The position numbers were made by a program, and so were the translations under genes. From Tubulanus polymorphus (lineage: Eukaryota; Nemertea; Palaeonemertea; Tubulaniformes; Tubulanidae), in NCBI RefSeq assembly GCF_964204645.1, contig NC_134031.1:7292501-7356500 (forward strand): a DNA stretch of 64,000 bases, read 5' to 3'. Below, piece by piece: positions 11,181 to 21,680 of the stretch. Every line of letters begins with the position of its first letter. Position 1 is the first letter of the stretch. The notes beneath the pieces were generated by a model. It was not told the origin of the DNA and made no database searches. It worked only from the letters and a program-made list of their open reading frames with translations.

Positions 11181-13440
11181 CTATTTTTCTCTAACTCTAT
11201 TCTCCACACTTGAATTTTTAAGTCGTGCACTTCTGTACGCATGCGCGGCGTTAATCGGCCAATCAGCAACAGTTATTAGCGCATGGAGTTCGTGAATTGA
11301 CGTAAAATCGGAAAATTCGCGTTTGCAAAGCTGAAAGATCGTATGGATTAACGAAACAACCGCAATATTTAGAAAATATAGAATGTTTTGCGCATTTGAA
11401 GCCCTCGACCATCAAAATCGGTGAAGGATTTCGTGTCGAACTCAACGTTTTAAATTTCGAAATCGGCAAAAACCGGTGTCATAGCATTTTCGGTCCAGGC
11501 GATTTCGGCCCTAATTTCGCGTTCAAAGACATATAATTCACGAACTATTCATTGGAAGTTAACGGGATTAGTTTCGTTAGAAGCCGGAAGCTATTAGCTT
11601 TCATATCATGCCTGGATTATCAAAATCGGACGAGAAATAACGAAATAGTAAGCGACTGAAGTTGAGTAGTTTGTGAGCGTCGTTAGCCCCCTTGTTATTT
11701 TATATATACTATATACATTGGATTAACAGATTATCGTTTTTACATTACCTACAACTCTGATACGAGCCCCTGTGGTGACGAAGCGTCCGTCACTTGGATT
11801 TCATCTATTACATATTACGCAAAACCAAAAGTAATGTGTAGGCCTAATTGTAAATATATTGAAATATAAATCAAGCTATGAAAGACGCGTTTTAATGAAT
11901 CACTGGCAAATACGGAGCAAGATTTTCTAACCTAATATCACGAAAATTGCAAATAAACGAAATATTTTCTCCGTAAAAAAACTTCACCCGGAAGTACGCG
12001 TGAGCTCCACACAAATCGCAAAATGTAGGCATAAAGGGTGGCTCCGACACAATTCGCAAATTCAAATTCAAATATTTATTCAGTATAAACAATTGCACTG
12101 TTTGTGACTGACATTTATACATACATACATGTTACAAAGTGAGAAAAAAAAATAATAATCATTAACATCTGAACAATCTAAACATCTAAACAAGCACTGA
12201 TATAAAACAGATATACATGTAATATGATAGACTATATGCATGGCTTTCAACAAAAAATACTGTATCGGCAGTTGCCAGTGCATGCCAGGAGATGAAGCTG
12301 ATAAAGTTTTAATGACGGCAATCCAAGAAACCGAATGTCAAATGTGACTCTTCTTAGTTTGAAGTCTGAGATTCACTAATCGGTCTTTTCTATTCTTCCT
12401 CTGAAGGCTTCCTAAGTCGACGAAAGATTAATACAAACAGCGCTAATTCTAGAAGACAAACCCAATCTTTTTTCATACCAGTGTTTACAAGTAGCCAACG
12501 CACACGACGCCGCAGCGAAAAATTGAAACAAGACACAGAAACATGTTTCCGAATATTTCCCTACGTCACACGCGAGTTGGGCATTAAATGTACATACTAT
12601 ATGGTGTGTTCGAATCTAAATCTTAAACATTTCGTGCTCCACGAAGGTTGACTAAGCTCTTTGTGAAATATTGAAAACGAATCCCGCTCTGTTGTCACGA
12701 TCTTGTTCTTAAATGTGATGAAAATTCTAATTTTTGCGATTTGGTATAAATAACGGACAGGCGCTCAATTACTGCGACGCACGCTCAGTCGGGATCTCGA
12801 TTACCGTATTTTTTCGAAAATTCGCTTTGTAAATATAAAATCAATCGAAAAGTGGTCGCAAGAACGCGTTCACGGTAGGATTTACTTTCACTCATATTTG
12901 AAACTTAGAGAACAATTTAAACGCTCAAAATTCAGCCATAGACTGAAGTAATGTACACGTAGGTCCACGCACAAAAACAGAAGTTTTAAATTTGTCAGAA
13001 TATTATTTCATTTTATTTTCATGAAATTATACATGAAAACCCGTGCTTGATATTCGAAGAAGTTGTTTATCCGGATCTGTCATGCGCGTTAGAAAAAAGA
13101 AAATCCCGCGAAAATACAATAGAATCATAGTTAATGATCACAACATACAAGTTGAATACATATAATCTGACAAACACAATGAATACTACTATGTACAATG
13201 TATATCGATTCTAAAGATACGACATCGAATCCAGTTATCTCGTTAGTTTTCAATTAAAAGAACAAAATACTTTTAATTTAGACCAAAATCTTTACCAACC
13301 TAGCAGAAGCCATTAATTCCACAGTTAAGAGTTAGAGTTAAAACTTCTTGTTTTGAATTTCAAATATCAAACTCTGACTTAAATTCGAACTAAGGATCCA
13401 AGTTCATTAAGCGTGGGTTAAGATTTAACATAAGGGTAAA
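11181..13440. other. Intergenic with LINE-type tail and an orphan TATA box
   Basis: At 12058-12092, CAAATTCAAATTCAAATATT is the reverse complement of an (AATTTG)n-type retroposon 3' tail, suggesting a minus-strand LINE or SINE end running to about 12330. At about 12742 on the plus strand, GGTATAAATAACGG looks like a TATA box with a TCAGTC initiator-like string about 40 bp downstream, but no plus-strand exon follows. Nothing else recognised. Confidence 0.35.
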
Positions 13441-13454
13441 CATTGAAGATAAAA

Positions 13455-13625
13455 TCTGACACAGGATCCAGTTCCACAAAGTTCGGGATCAAGTTCCACA
13501 GTTCAGGACCCAGTTCCCCAATTCTGGATCCAGTTCCACAGTTCTGGATCCAGTTCCGCAGTTCGGGATCCACTTCCACAGTTCGGGATCCAGTTCCGCA
13601 GTTCAGGGTCCAGTTTCACTTAATC
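13455..13625. repeat. 20-bp minisatellite related to a MITE terminus
   Basis: About eight units of GGATCCAGTTCCACAGTTCT with small changes. The unit matches 18 of 20 bases of the terminal sequence of the palindromic MITE at 58865-58974. Upstream sequence (13310-13440: AGTTAAGAGTTAGAGTTAA) also resembles that MITE's interior, so the array probably arose from a MITE end. The 63-aa open frame at 13443-13634 is a repeat artefact. Confidence 0.8.
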
Positions 13626-13752
13626 GAAAACTGAATGCTGAACTATGAACTTGTGTGTCCTGCTGAACTGTCGGCCCAGACTGAGCTTGAGCAATCACAT
13701 CGATGAGATAATAGCCAGTAGGACCGATTCAGTTAGAGTTGGTGTTGTGAAT

Positions 13753-14790
13753 TCACAGTGAAGAGGATTTGACGAGCTTAGAGCCTCCACGACACATGAG
13801 ATAACCTCTCACTTCCGCCGAGGAAAACACATAAACTAGAAAGTTCAACACGTAATTCATCTCCCATAGAATATTAGTAACCGGACCGTAAATATTCTCT
13901 CTCATCCACAGCCAATCAGGCCACACGAGCATACATGTTATCACGATAGTACTCGGTGTCAAACATATAACCAATGTCGAAGTAACCGCTACTAGTAATT
14001 TAGTGACCTTGAGAGCGTTAGCGCGCTTCTTTCTTTCAGATGGATCCGCGCTAGCCAACTCGGAGAGATTCTTGCGCCTGAGTAATGCGGTGATTATGGA
14101 CGCGTTGCAAGCCGTGATTAAAGTCATGGGCAAAATAGAAATCAACGCCGACGACGTTAAAGCGTTTGCAGCTTGGGTTTTTACGTCGACATAACAACCC
14201 AATATCGGGTGGAACTCTAACTTAAAACTGGGCATCAAAATGTACGTCATAACCAGTGCTGCTACAAATAGCGTCGAAACGGTAATAATCGTTGCCGCTT
14301 TTCTCGTGCACAAACGAAAACCAAAAACCGGGAAACAGACCACGATCAATCGTTCAACGCTGATCGCCGAAACCAACCAAGAACTCTGGACAGCTAATGT
14401 AAGACTGAAGTACGTGGCCGCGGTACTGGTCGCGAAATTCACCGGTTTAACTACCAACGGACCACCGAACCATAGACTGGCCAAATTCAACCAGATAACC
14501 AGACGCTGGACCACGTTACCCACATCAACCAATGATAGAGCTGATAGGTAAACGGTGTACGAATGCCTGCGCATTTTCGTGAAAGTCATGATTACAAATG
14601 ATAAAATGTTTGCCGCGAGACCGAAAGTCGAAAGAACGAATGATCCGATAAACTGAAGCCAGGCTTTCCACATCGGTCCGTCCAGTAGCGATTGCGCGTA
14701 TACGTAGTATAAATCACAGTAATGCCCGAGTTGGTAGACACCGACACTTTCTTCTTCGCCACCAAGAGTTACATTTCCGCTTAACGCCAT
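13753..14790 (-). CDS. Intronless rhodopsin-like GPCR, FMRFamide-receptor-like
   Basis: 345 aa from an ATG in good context (AACATGG). Seven hydrophobic segments are visible: TM1 with N61 (GLAANILS), TM2 with D89 (SLVD), TM3 ending E146-R147-L148 in place of DRY, TM6 with CLTP (276-279) in place of CWxP, and TM7 with NFLVY (316-320) in place of NPxxY. An N-glycosylation site (N6-V-T) precedes TM1. The usual TM3 cysteine (expected near residue 122) is absent, although C199 in the second extracellular loop is kept. This combination is common in lineage-expanded invertebrate peptide GPCRs; the ligand cannot be told. A candidate TATA box lies about 300 bp upstream. Confidence 0.88.
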   Translation of the reverse strand: MALSGNVTLGGEEESVGVYQLGHYCDLYYVYAQSLLDGPMWKAWLQFIGSFVLSTFGLAANILSFVIMTFTKMRRHSYTVYLSALSLVDVGNVVQRLVIWLNLASLWFGGPLVVKPVNFATSTAATYFSLTLAVQSSWLVSAISVERLIVVCFPVFGFRLCTRKAATIITVSTLFVAALVMTYILMPSFKLEFHPILGCYVDVKTQAANALTSSALISILPMTLITACNASIITALLRRKNLSELASADPSERKKRANALKVTKLLVAVTSTLVICLTPSTIVITCMLVWPDWLWMRENIYGPVTNILWEMNYVLNFLVYVFSSAEVRGYLMCRGGSKLVKSSSL

Positions 14791-15089
14791 GTTACTGTAT
14801 TCACAAAAGCTCCGGCAGGTATAAGGTAGTTCTCGATACTAAGTTTGCGAGTAAAATTGTATTTTTGTCGGATATTCGACTTCCTATAATCAACCACCGA
14901 TAACAGCCGCGGACGAAGCGGATTGTTGTTGCCACACTACAGTAAATCTTGGAGTCTCTTTAACTGATGACAGCTTCCTCTTTTGAGAAAATCTTGAGAG
15001 AAAAAACGCGCTACTAGTTGAACAAGAAGCTGTCGCAAGGATTATGAACTTGCGGCGCATCTGACATGGCTGGTCGAACACCTCACCGG

Positions 15090-15097
15090 TATTTATA
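15090..15097 (-). promoter_or_regulatory. Candidate TATA box of the GPCR at 13753-14790
   Basis: On the minus strand the sequence reads TATAAATA, about 300 nt upstream of the GPCR start codon, which would give a 5' UTR of roughly 270 nt. Position and sequence fit; there is no transcript evidence. Confidence 0.35.
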
Positions 15098-15689
15098 AGG
15101 ATTTCGCTGAAAGGGGTGTTTAGAGCGTGTGAACTGGTATTTTGAACTTAGTAATTATTAAATTTCATATCGAAACCATAATTGCCACAATTGACAAATA
15201 AGATGCCCTGGCTAGTGTAGAGTTCATCATGATAATGGCCAAGTATTTATAATAAGCGGGAACAAATGGTTTGCAGAATCAGGTCCGCCATCTGTGTCAG
15301 AGGCGCCAACATAAACAAGCGAGAAACTGTCAAAATCACTTATCTCTTGCAATCTATTGATACATTTTTTTCATCATCTCGTTCTATATTTATCATGTTT
15401 TAATAGAGTAATAACTTTTAAAAAGTAAAAGTAAATTAGATAAAATCGTAGGTCACATAAAACCAGCGGTAATTTAGTGTTCGTATTAAATGCTTTATGT
15501 AAAGATCTACAATAACCGCCCCCCCCCGCCCAAATACAGGTCATACGTATCGTTAAAAACGAGGAAAATTTTACAGATGAAGTACTGGACTGGACACATC
15601 GATCAGTTTTTGAAACTTTCTAATGTCTGCAGTGTTTGTAGTTCATTTTCATTGAACGACATCAAGTGCGATTGAAAGTAGACCTAAAA
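15098..15689. other. Intergenic, nothing recognised
   Basis: AT-rich spacer; it has a C-rich run near 15520 but no gene or repeat. Confidence 0.4.
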
Positions 15690-16380
15690 AAGGGAAAATG
15701 GTGTCCAGGGTGAGCAGGTGCAGGGTCTGGGCTGAGGGTCTACAGGGTCCAGGCTGTGAAGGTACAGGGCCAGGCTGAGAGGGTACACAATGTCCAGGCT
15801 GAGGGCTTACAGGGTCCAGGCTGTGAAGGTACAGGGCCAGGCTGAGGGTACACAAGGTCCAGGCTGAGGGTCTACAGGGTCCAGGCTGTGAAGATACAGG
15901 GCCAGACTGAGAGGGTACACAATGTCCAGGCTGAGGGCTTTCAGGGTCCAGGCTGTGAAGGTACATGGCCAGGCTGAGGGTACACAAGGTCCAGGCTGAG
16001 GGTCTACAGGGTCCAGGCTGTGAAGGTACATGGCCAGGCTGAGGGTACACAAGGTCCAGGCTGAGGGTCTACAGGGTCCAGGCTGTGAAGGTAAAGGGCC
16101 AGGCTGAGGGTACACAATGTCCAGGCTGAGGGTCTACAGGGTCCAGGCTGTGAAGGTACAGGGCCAGGCTGAGGGTACACAAGGTCCAGGCTGAGGGTTT
16201 ACAGGGTCCAGGTTGTGAAGGTACAGGGCCAGGCTGAGGGTACATAAGGTCCAGGCTGAGGGTCTACAGGGTCCAGGCTGTGAAGGTACAGGGCCAGGCT
16301 GAGGGTACACAAGGTCCAGGCTGAAGGGAATTCAGAGTTCAGGCTGAGGGTCTACCAGGGTCCAGGCTGTGAAGGTGCGA
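15690..16380. repeat. 65-bp minisatellite made of three ~22-bp subunits
   Basis: GGTCCAGGCTGTGAAG recurs at about 15748, 15815, 15880, 15947, 16012, 16077, 16142, 16207 and 16272 (period 65-67), with a diverged last copy near 16361. Within each unit, three subunits begin GGTCCAGGCTG or GGCCAGGCTG, so the array grew from a ~22-bp ancestor. The long Pro/Ser-rich frames on the minus strand (15649-16050, 15807-16115) are repeat shadows: 65 is not a multiple of 3 and the frame rotates. Confidence 0.95.
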
Positions 16381-18873
16381 AGTCCAAGATCTAGATGGAT
16401 ACCTGCACTAGAAGAATTATGCAATCAAGTTTTGGGTGGAATCGAGGTGGCTTGAAATGTAAAATCATGTTACCAGAATCTGATTCCTAATCTTACACGG
16501 GCAGAAGATATCCAAATTATTATAATACATTACAATTAATTCATTGTAGTTAATTATCTAAGAGTTTCATTTGATCAATAATTTAGAGGAAATATTGCAA
16601 ACAGTGTTAGCATTCCTAACTCATAATTACCGCCCGAACTTAACGGTGAGACGTATATAATCAGAATTATTTCTCTAATCGCGATGATTATCTAGACGAA
16701 GCCTATCATCATTTTAATTTTAAGTGACGCGGGAGTCTCTTGTGCGGAAAATCTCGCTTTCAAAGTTTCGTGATTCGTGTAATTTACTCACACGCGTGCG
16801 TTCAGAAACAAAACGATGTGTCGTTATGGCACTAACAAGGTGTTTGCTCACACCACAAATACACCTAATTTCGATGACGAGGCCACAATCACCGCAGCCA
16901 GATTTACTCAGGCCGACTGGAGGAAGACATTTCGTGAAGGGATCTTGTACCTTCAAGGCCCGCCAGTTACAGGCTTGAAGTGGCTCGGGAGTGCTCGGAA
17001 TACATCGTCAGTAAATGTGGGATCCGAACGTAGAATATGATTGAATCTCAAGTGAACATCATCCACCGCTAGTTGGAGCCATCCGCGTTCGTTCGGCGAG
17101 AGGCAAGTGAGGATGGGTTTACTCGGCGTCGATTACCTCGGATTATCAAGTGCCCTCTTGATAGGCCTACTACAAGTATTACTCCAATTCGTCATGATCA
17201 CAACCCGTAGCTCCAGATAGAAATTTCAGCCAACCAGTATCTAATATGAATATTTTTTTCCAATCAGTAAAAGCGAAATGTTTAGATATATACATATATA
17301 CACACAAGAAACATATTGTGTAATGAGCCATATTTAGACAAAAAGTGACGTGATCTGCTTAAGCCCGGCTTAACTCTTTCCATGTTGGAATTTTTTACCA
17401 AAATCCAATCAATCTGATATTAATTAATTTAGGCGAATTTGACATATGGTTTTTAATGTCCATTAAAGTGCTTTTCTAATGCAAAACCCCTGTATAACCC
17501 CTGTTTTTTCACCCAAGCGGACCCTTTAAATGCATTATGAAATGAGAGCAGTTACTCTGGGACTGGAAAATCTGGATGATCTAGGCTTACTTATCACTCC
17601 GAACTTCAACTACGAGTCCCTGTCAAACAGCTGGCGATCTATGGCAACTCCGATATGTAGTGTGGAGCGTCGGAAAGCCACGTACTGTCATTTTGTTTTG
17701 TTTAAGTCACTTAATGAGCTTGCGCCGGAAACACAAGGCCCGTCGAATCGTTGAATAAACTACTATCTCCAGGAAACATTTTCGGACTTTTTTCTGTGGT
17801 GTTCTCTTTAAACTTTCGTCACAACGCGAATAGTGTCGTATCAATCGAACAAGGCCCGTTCCATCGCGGTTAAATGTAAAATCCAAAACGATTTCTTAGG
17901 ATAGAATCGAACGACGTGAAGCAAGAGGTAACCAAACAAACAAACCCGCAAGTTTGTCAGTCACCTATTTGGCCGCGTATTTGTGGCCGGGTGTTCGAAG
18001 ATAAAGATAAAGCACAGCTGGTGACCTGGCCAAACTTCGCAAGTCTCGTTTGGCAAATCCCGAAACAGTTTCTGCAAAAGCCGCGAGTGTGATAATTGGA
18101 AACCAACATTGACGACGAAAAACAAAAGATTCATTTTTCAACTTAATAAATTTCGGGGAAATTGTTCGAAGTTCTCCGCTACAATCGATACTATAAAACC
18201 CGATTCAACAATTCTGCACTAAATACTAACCCTAGAGCTCAATAATAATTGAATCTTACTGAAAATTGAGGAACTGGGTCCGAAAATCTATGAATAAGTT
18301 ATAAAGAGTTTCCTGTGACTGGGAACAAAGAGTTTCTGTAAATAGAAGAGCTCAGTCCGGATCACATTCAGTTCACACACATGTACGCACGTACATAAAC
18401 TGTCAGCTTTATCTGCTATACCTGAAAGCTTGCATCATCATTCTGTAGATATGTCAGTGAACGTATGGATGATGGTATGATCACAATTCGCTTATCGGAA
18501 TTTATTGTTTATCGAGGTTAAACAATAGGAGAGATTGTCTGAATTCCCCACTTATCTTTAATCTAACTCACATCATACAAATATACAGCTTTCATCTGAG
18601 ATCGTTGATGCCTTGAGGGGTTTATCTAGAATATTTATGAATAGATTCTGCATGTTTTTTCTTGCAGAAAATAAGTTTGATATTGCGCTCTATATTTCAG
18701 AGAAACAATTATTCCATCGTGAAAATGACACAATTAATTATATTCAAACCAAACATATGAAATATTTCAGTATAACGTTCGGGAATAGATACAACAATAT
18801 TATGGTCTGGTTAAATCATCATTTTAGGTGAGCATGTCTCTGGTAAATCGTCAGGTTCTTCATAGAAATGTTA
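16381..18873. other. Intergenic with a retroelement 3'-end-like tail
   Basis: At 17745-17800 the string CGTTGAATAAACTACTATCTC followed by CATTTTCGGACTTTTT matches a second copy at 32838-32885. The motif resembles 3' ends of Penelope-like elements. A 74-aa ATG frame at 16816-17040 has gene-like composition but no recognisable domain; a 74-aa frame at 17530-17754 precedes the tail. Neither can be supported as a gene. Confidence 0.35.
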
Positions 18874-20088
18874 CTAAGATTTCTGACTAGATTTCATTTT
18901 ACAAAAAAAGCAATCAGTAAACATTTTAATAGATTGATTTCTGAAAACTTTCATTGTTCCGGTGTATATAAAGAAATTGACACAAAATACAAACTGTCGA
19001 AATGTTTGTAGGAATTTTTCTAACTCGAACCATAAAGTGCCGAGAAAGAATGTAGAATGTGGAAATGAACTGGCACCGATAATAATTCCATGATTTCTAT
19101 AAAGCACTGGTTGAATGGCGGACATTAAGTTGTAAATGCATTTAGCTGCAGCTTGCGGAAAAACTAGTAAAACATACACAATAACTACAACTAGAAGAGT
19201 TTTACTGGCTGAAGATTGATGACGATCTGTTCTCTTCGCTCTCAGCTCAGATCTCTTATTGCGTAATACAGCAGTTAACACTGATAATATTACAATCATT
19301 ACAGAAGGAAAGATATCTTGTAGAAATGTTTTTACAGCTTTTATTTGTGAGGTTTGGGATGAAGGCATATATTGGAATAGATGTCCACATGCAAATCTGT
19401 CATATGTTTCATTGTATCTACGAGATTTGCTGAGATAAACCTTGTAAGTGATTGCAGAATCCAAGTTCATGAAATACGCCCAGAAGATGACAGAACCTAC
19501 TGCAATTTTACGCCGAGTGACGGTGAAATGTTTCATGTGAAAGAAAGGAAAACGAATAGAAACAAATCTCTCGAGAGCAATCACTATAACTGTGTAGTTT
19601 GATACAGATATTGCCTGGTTATAAAATAGGTTTGAAAATATACACGAAGGAAACACTCGATTGGGCAGATAGTGGAAATAGTAATAGAAATAGTAAAGTG
19701 ATGGACATAGTTTACTGTGTTTAGTGAATGTCAGGTAAGTTACGTCACATTCTGTATAAAATCCTAGATGATAAACAACGAACCCTTTCAAAAATTCAGG
19801 GAAGTTCCTAAGCTCAAACAAGACGACAAGTTGATCTGAAAACGCGAGAGTTATGAGATAGGGGAACGTGCAACGAACTGACCGATATCTGCGACACTTT
19901 ATCAGTAAAATCATTGTCAGTAAGTTAAACACACTTCCCGGCGGAAGCAAGAACACATTTCTGAATATTCTGTTATATTCATTAACGAAGTTGATAAATC
20001 TTCTGAAAGCTATGATATAACCCGGTGTCTTCACAGCAGTGCGGTATATTCTACGAGTTGTGGTGGTGATAGTGGTAAAATTATCCAT
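18874..20088 (-). CDS. Intronless divergent rhodopsin-like GPCR
   Basis: The open frame extends to 20142, but its first codon there is TTG; the first ATG is at 20088, giving 404 aa, and there is no upstream ATG before the in-frame stop. In ATG-based numbering, TM1 carries N55 (GSVFN), TM2 D85 (AFSD), TM3 C149 and E173-R174-F175, extracellular loop 2 C234, and TM7 NFFIY (371-375). N-glycosylation sequon N-F-T sits just after the start. The first extracellular loop is very long (about 55 residues) and rich in Tyr/Phe, which is odd. The C-terminal tail is short and basic. Overall it is a peptide-type class A receptor of an expanded family; the ligand is unknown. Confidence 0.82.
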   Translation of the reverse strand: MDNFTTITTTTRRIYRTAVKTPGYIIAFRRFINFVNEYNRIFRNVFLLPPGSVFNLLTMILLIKCRRYRSVRCTFPYLITLAFSDQLVVLFELRNFPEFLKGFVVYHLGFYTECDVTYLTFTKHSKLCPSLYYFYYYFHYLPNRVFPSCIFSNLFYNQAISVSNYTVIVIALERFVSIRFPFFHMKHFTVTRRKIAVGSVIFWAYFMNLDSAITYKVYLSKSRRYNETYDRFACGHLFQYMPSSQTSQIKAVKTFLQDIFPSVMIVILSVLTAVLRNKRSELRAKRTDRHQSSASKTLLVVVIVYVLLVFPQAAAKCIYNLMSAIQPVLYRNHGIIIGASSFPHSTFFLGTLWFELEKFLQTFRQFVFCVNFFIYTGTMKVFRNQSIKMFTDCFFCKMKSSQKS

Positions 20089-20142
20089 GAAAAGAACAGA
20101 ACTGTTTGACACGACAATCTGTGTTGTTACTGCTTCCCCCAA

Positions 20143-21680
20143 AGTATGTGTTAGAATGCATCCTTCAAACTACTGCTACAGAACACACTTTAATCATCTA
20201 TGCGTTTCACATACTGTGTTTGAATTACTACCTACGCGAGGCGCTCGATTTAAAAATACCCAATCTAAAATTGTTTTGAAAGCCTCATATATGACAATCC
20301 ACTGCAGATTTAATACTTTTTAGATCTAAAAGCTCTTCTTTTGTGAGAATATGTTGCTGTGTTGACACTGTGGTGTGACATTTTAGGGAATGGTGCAATC
20401 AATTGTATTAGAAAGTACTGTTTGAGACTATAAGAATGTCATTAGGAATCTAATGGAGTTTATTTCATGATATATCTACGAGAAAGTAGGTTTTGGGGCC
20501 AGTTTTGGCTCAAGACCGCCACGACTTGTGCGTCAGCGCCAGTTGTCACAATTCCAGAAGCCGAGCAAAACAAAATAAAAACGATTAATGCAAGAGTGCT
20601 GTAATCTATCTCTTCATATAAGTTATGTTTATAGTACGTACTTTGTGCACGAAATACAATGTGATCTTTACAAATATCACCAATAATTGTTGCATTTTCC
20701 CGGGAATTCCCAACTCTCGGTCTTTGACTTCGTCGATACGGTACATCGTTTTCGGAGCTCTGATAAATGTTTGTGAATGGTGCCTTTCTTTAAACGATGG
20801 ATCCTGAACAATCCTGTTTTACAGGAAGGGGGTCATGGTCATTCATAAAAGTATGTACGCAAGGGGGTTATGAAAAAATGTACAGAGAGCGTACATGGGG
20901 CCGGGGAGGGGGGGGGGGGTTAAAAATACGCGGATGTCAAGCGTAGGCACGGCCCCTATAACGGAAATACACGTAACAATCAACCTTGAGAAAAAAATTT
21001 AATTACACTGTATTATTGTTTTGTAATCATCATATTCTATTTCAGTCTAGATTTGAAGTCTCGCGTGTAGGAAGGACGCCCTAAACTTGATCACACATCA
21101 ATTCGTCTGCTTATTATGACTTAATTTTCCCTCATTTTAGCCAGCCCGAACATAAGCAATTTTAGCTGCCTTATTTTCAATTTCCTAAATCTAAGCATAA
21201 ATTAGAAAATCATACTTACTATGGAGTCTTAAAAAACATAAGTTTATGTTATTTAAAAAACCCACTCGAATATTTACAAATTTACAACCGTTTAAAGTCA
21301 ATTTGTGATTCCCCTAGAAACTATTGAACTTACGTTTCGTTTCACAGAGCCTGTTGCACACGCCTGTTCTAAAGAAACGACTATTGAACGTGTTCTCCCC
21401 TCGTAAGTGAGCCATGGGGTCTTAGATTCAATACAATTAAGTTAACGTCAAATTTGTTGAAATATATTATCGACAAATCTCGTTATCAGTAAGACCCAAC
21501 GATGAGAAATCAAACTCTTTTTTAAGCCTCAATCTTTTTGTAAAGCCTGGCGGTTTCAAATACCATTAAGAATTATCCATCACCCTTACATGTATTTTGG
21601 TGTATGTTTACCCAATTTAACGAATTGTCCTCAGTCACTGTGCAAACGCACCCAATGACGCCCCCTCTTTTAAAAGTTCA
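20143..21680. other. Intergenic, nothing recognised
   Basis: Contains a G-run of about 12 near 20910 and otherwise no recognised gene, RNA or repeat. The 3' UTR of the gene at 21681-30779 must begin at its right edge; no canonical AATAAA was found close to the stop. Confidence 0.35.

Noticed and set aside
14003-14551. Plus-strand frames within the first GPCR
   Set aside because: Antisense to the receptor coding sequence.
15649-16115. Pro/Ser/Leu-rich minus-strand frames, collagen- or mucin-like
   Set aside because: The 65-bp period rotates the frame, so the apparent protein is an artefact of GC-rich repeats lacking stops.
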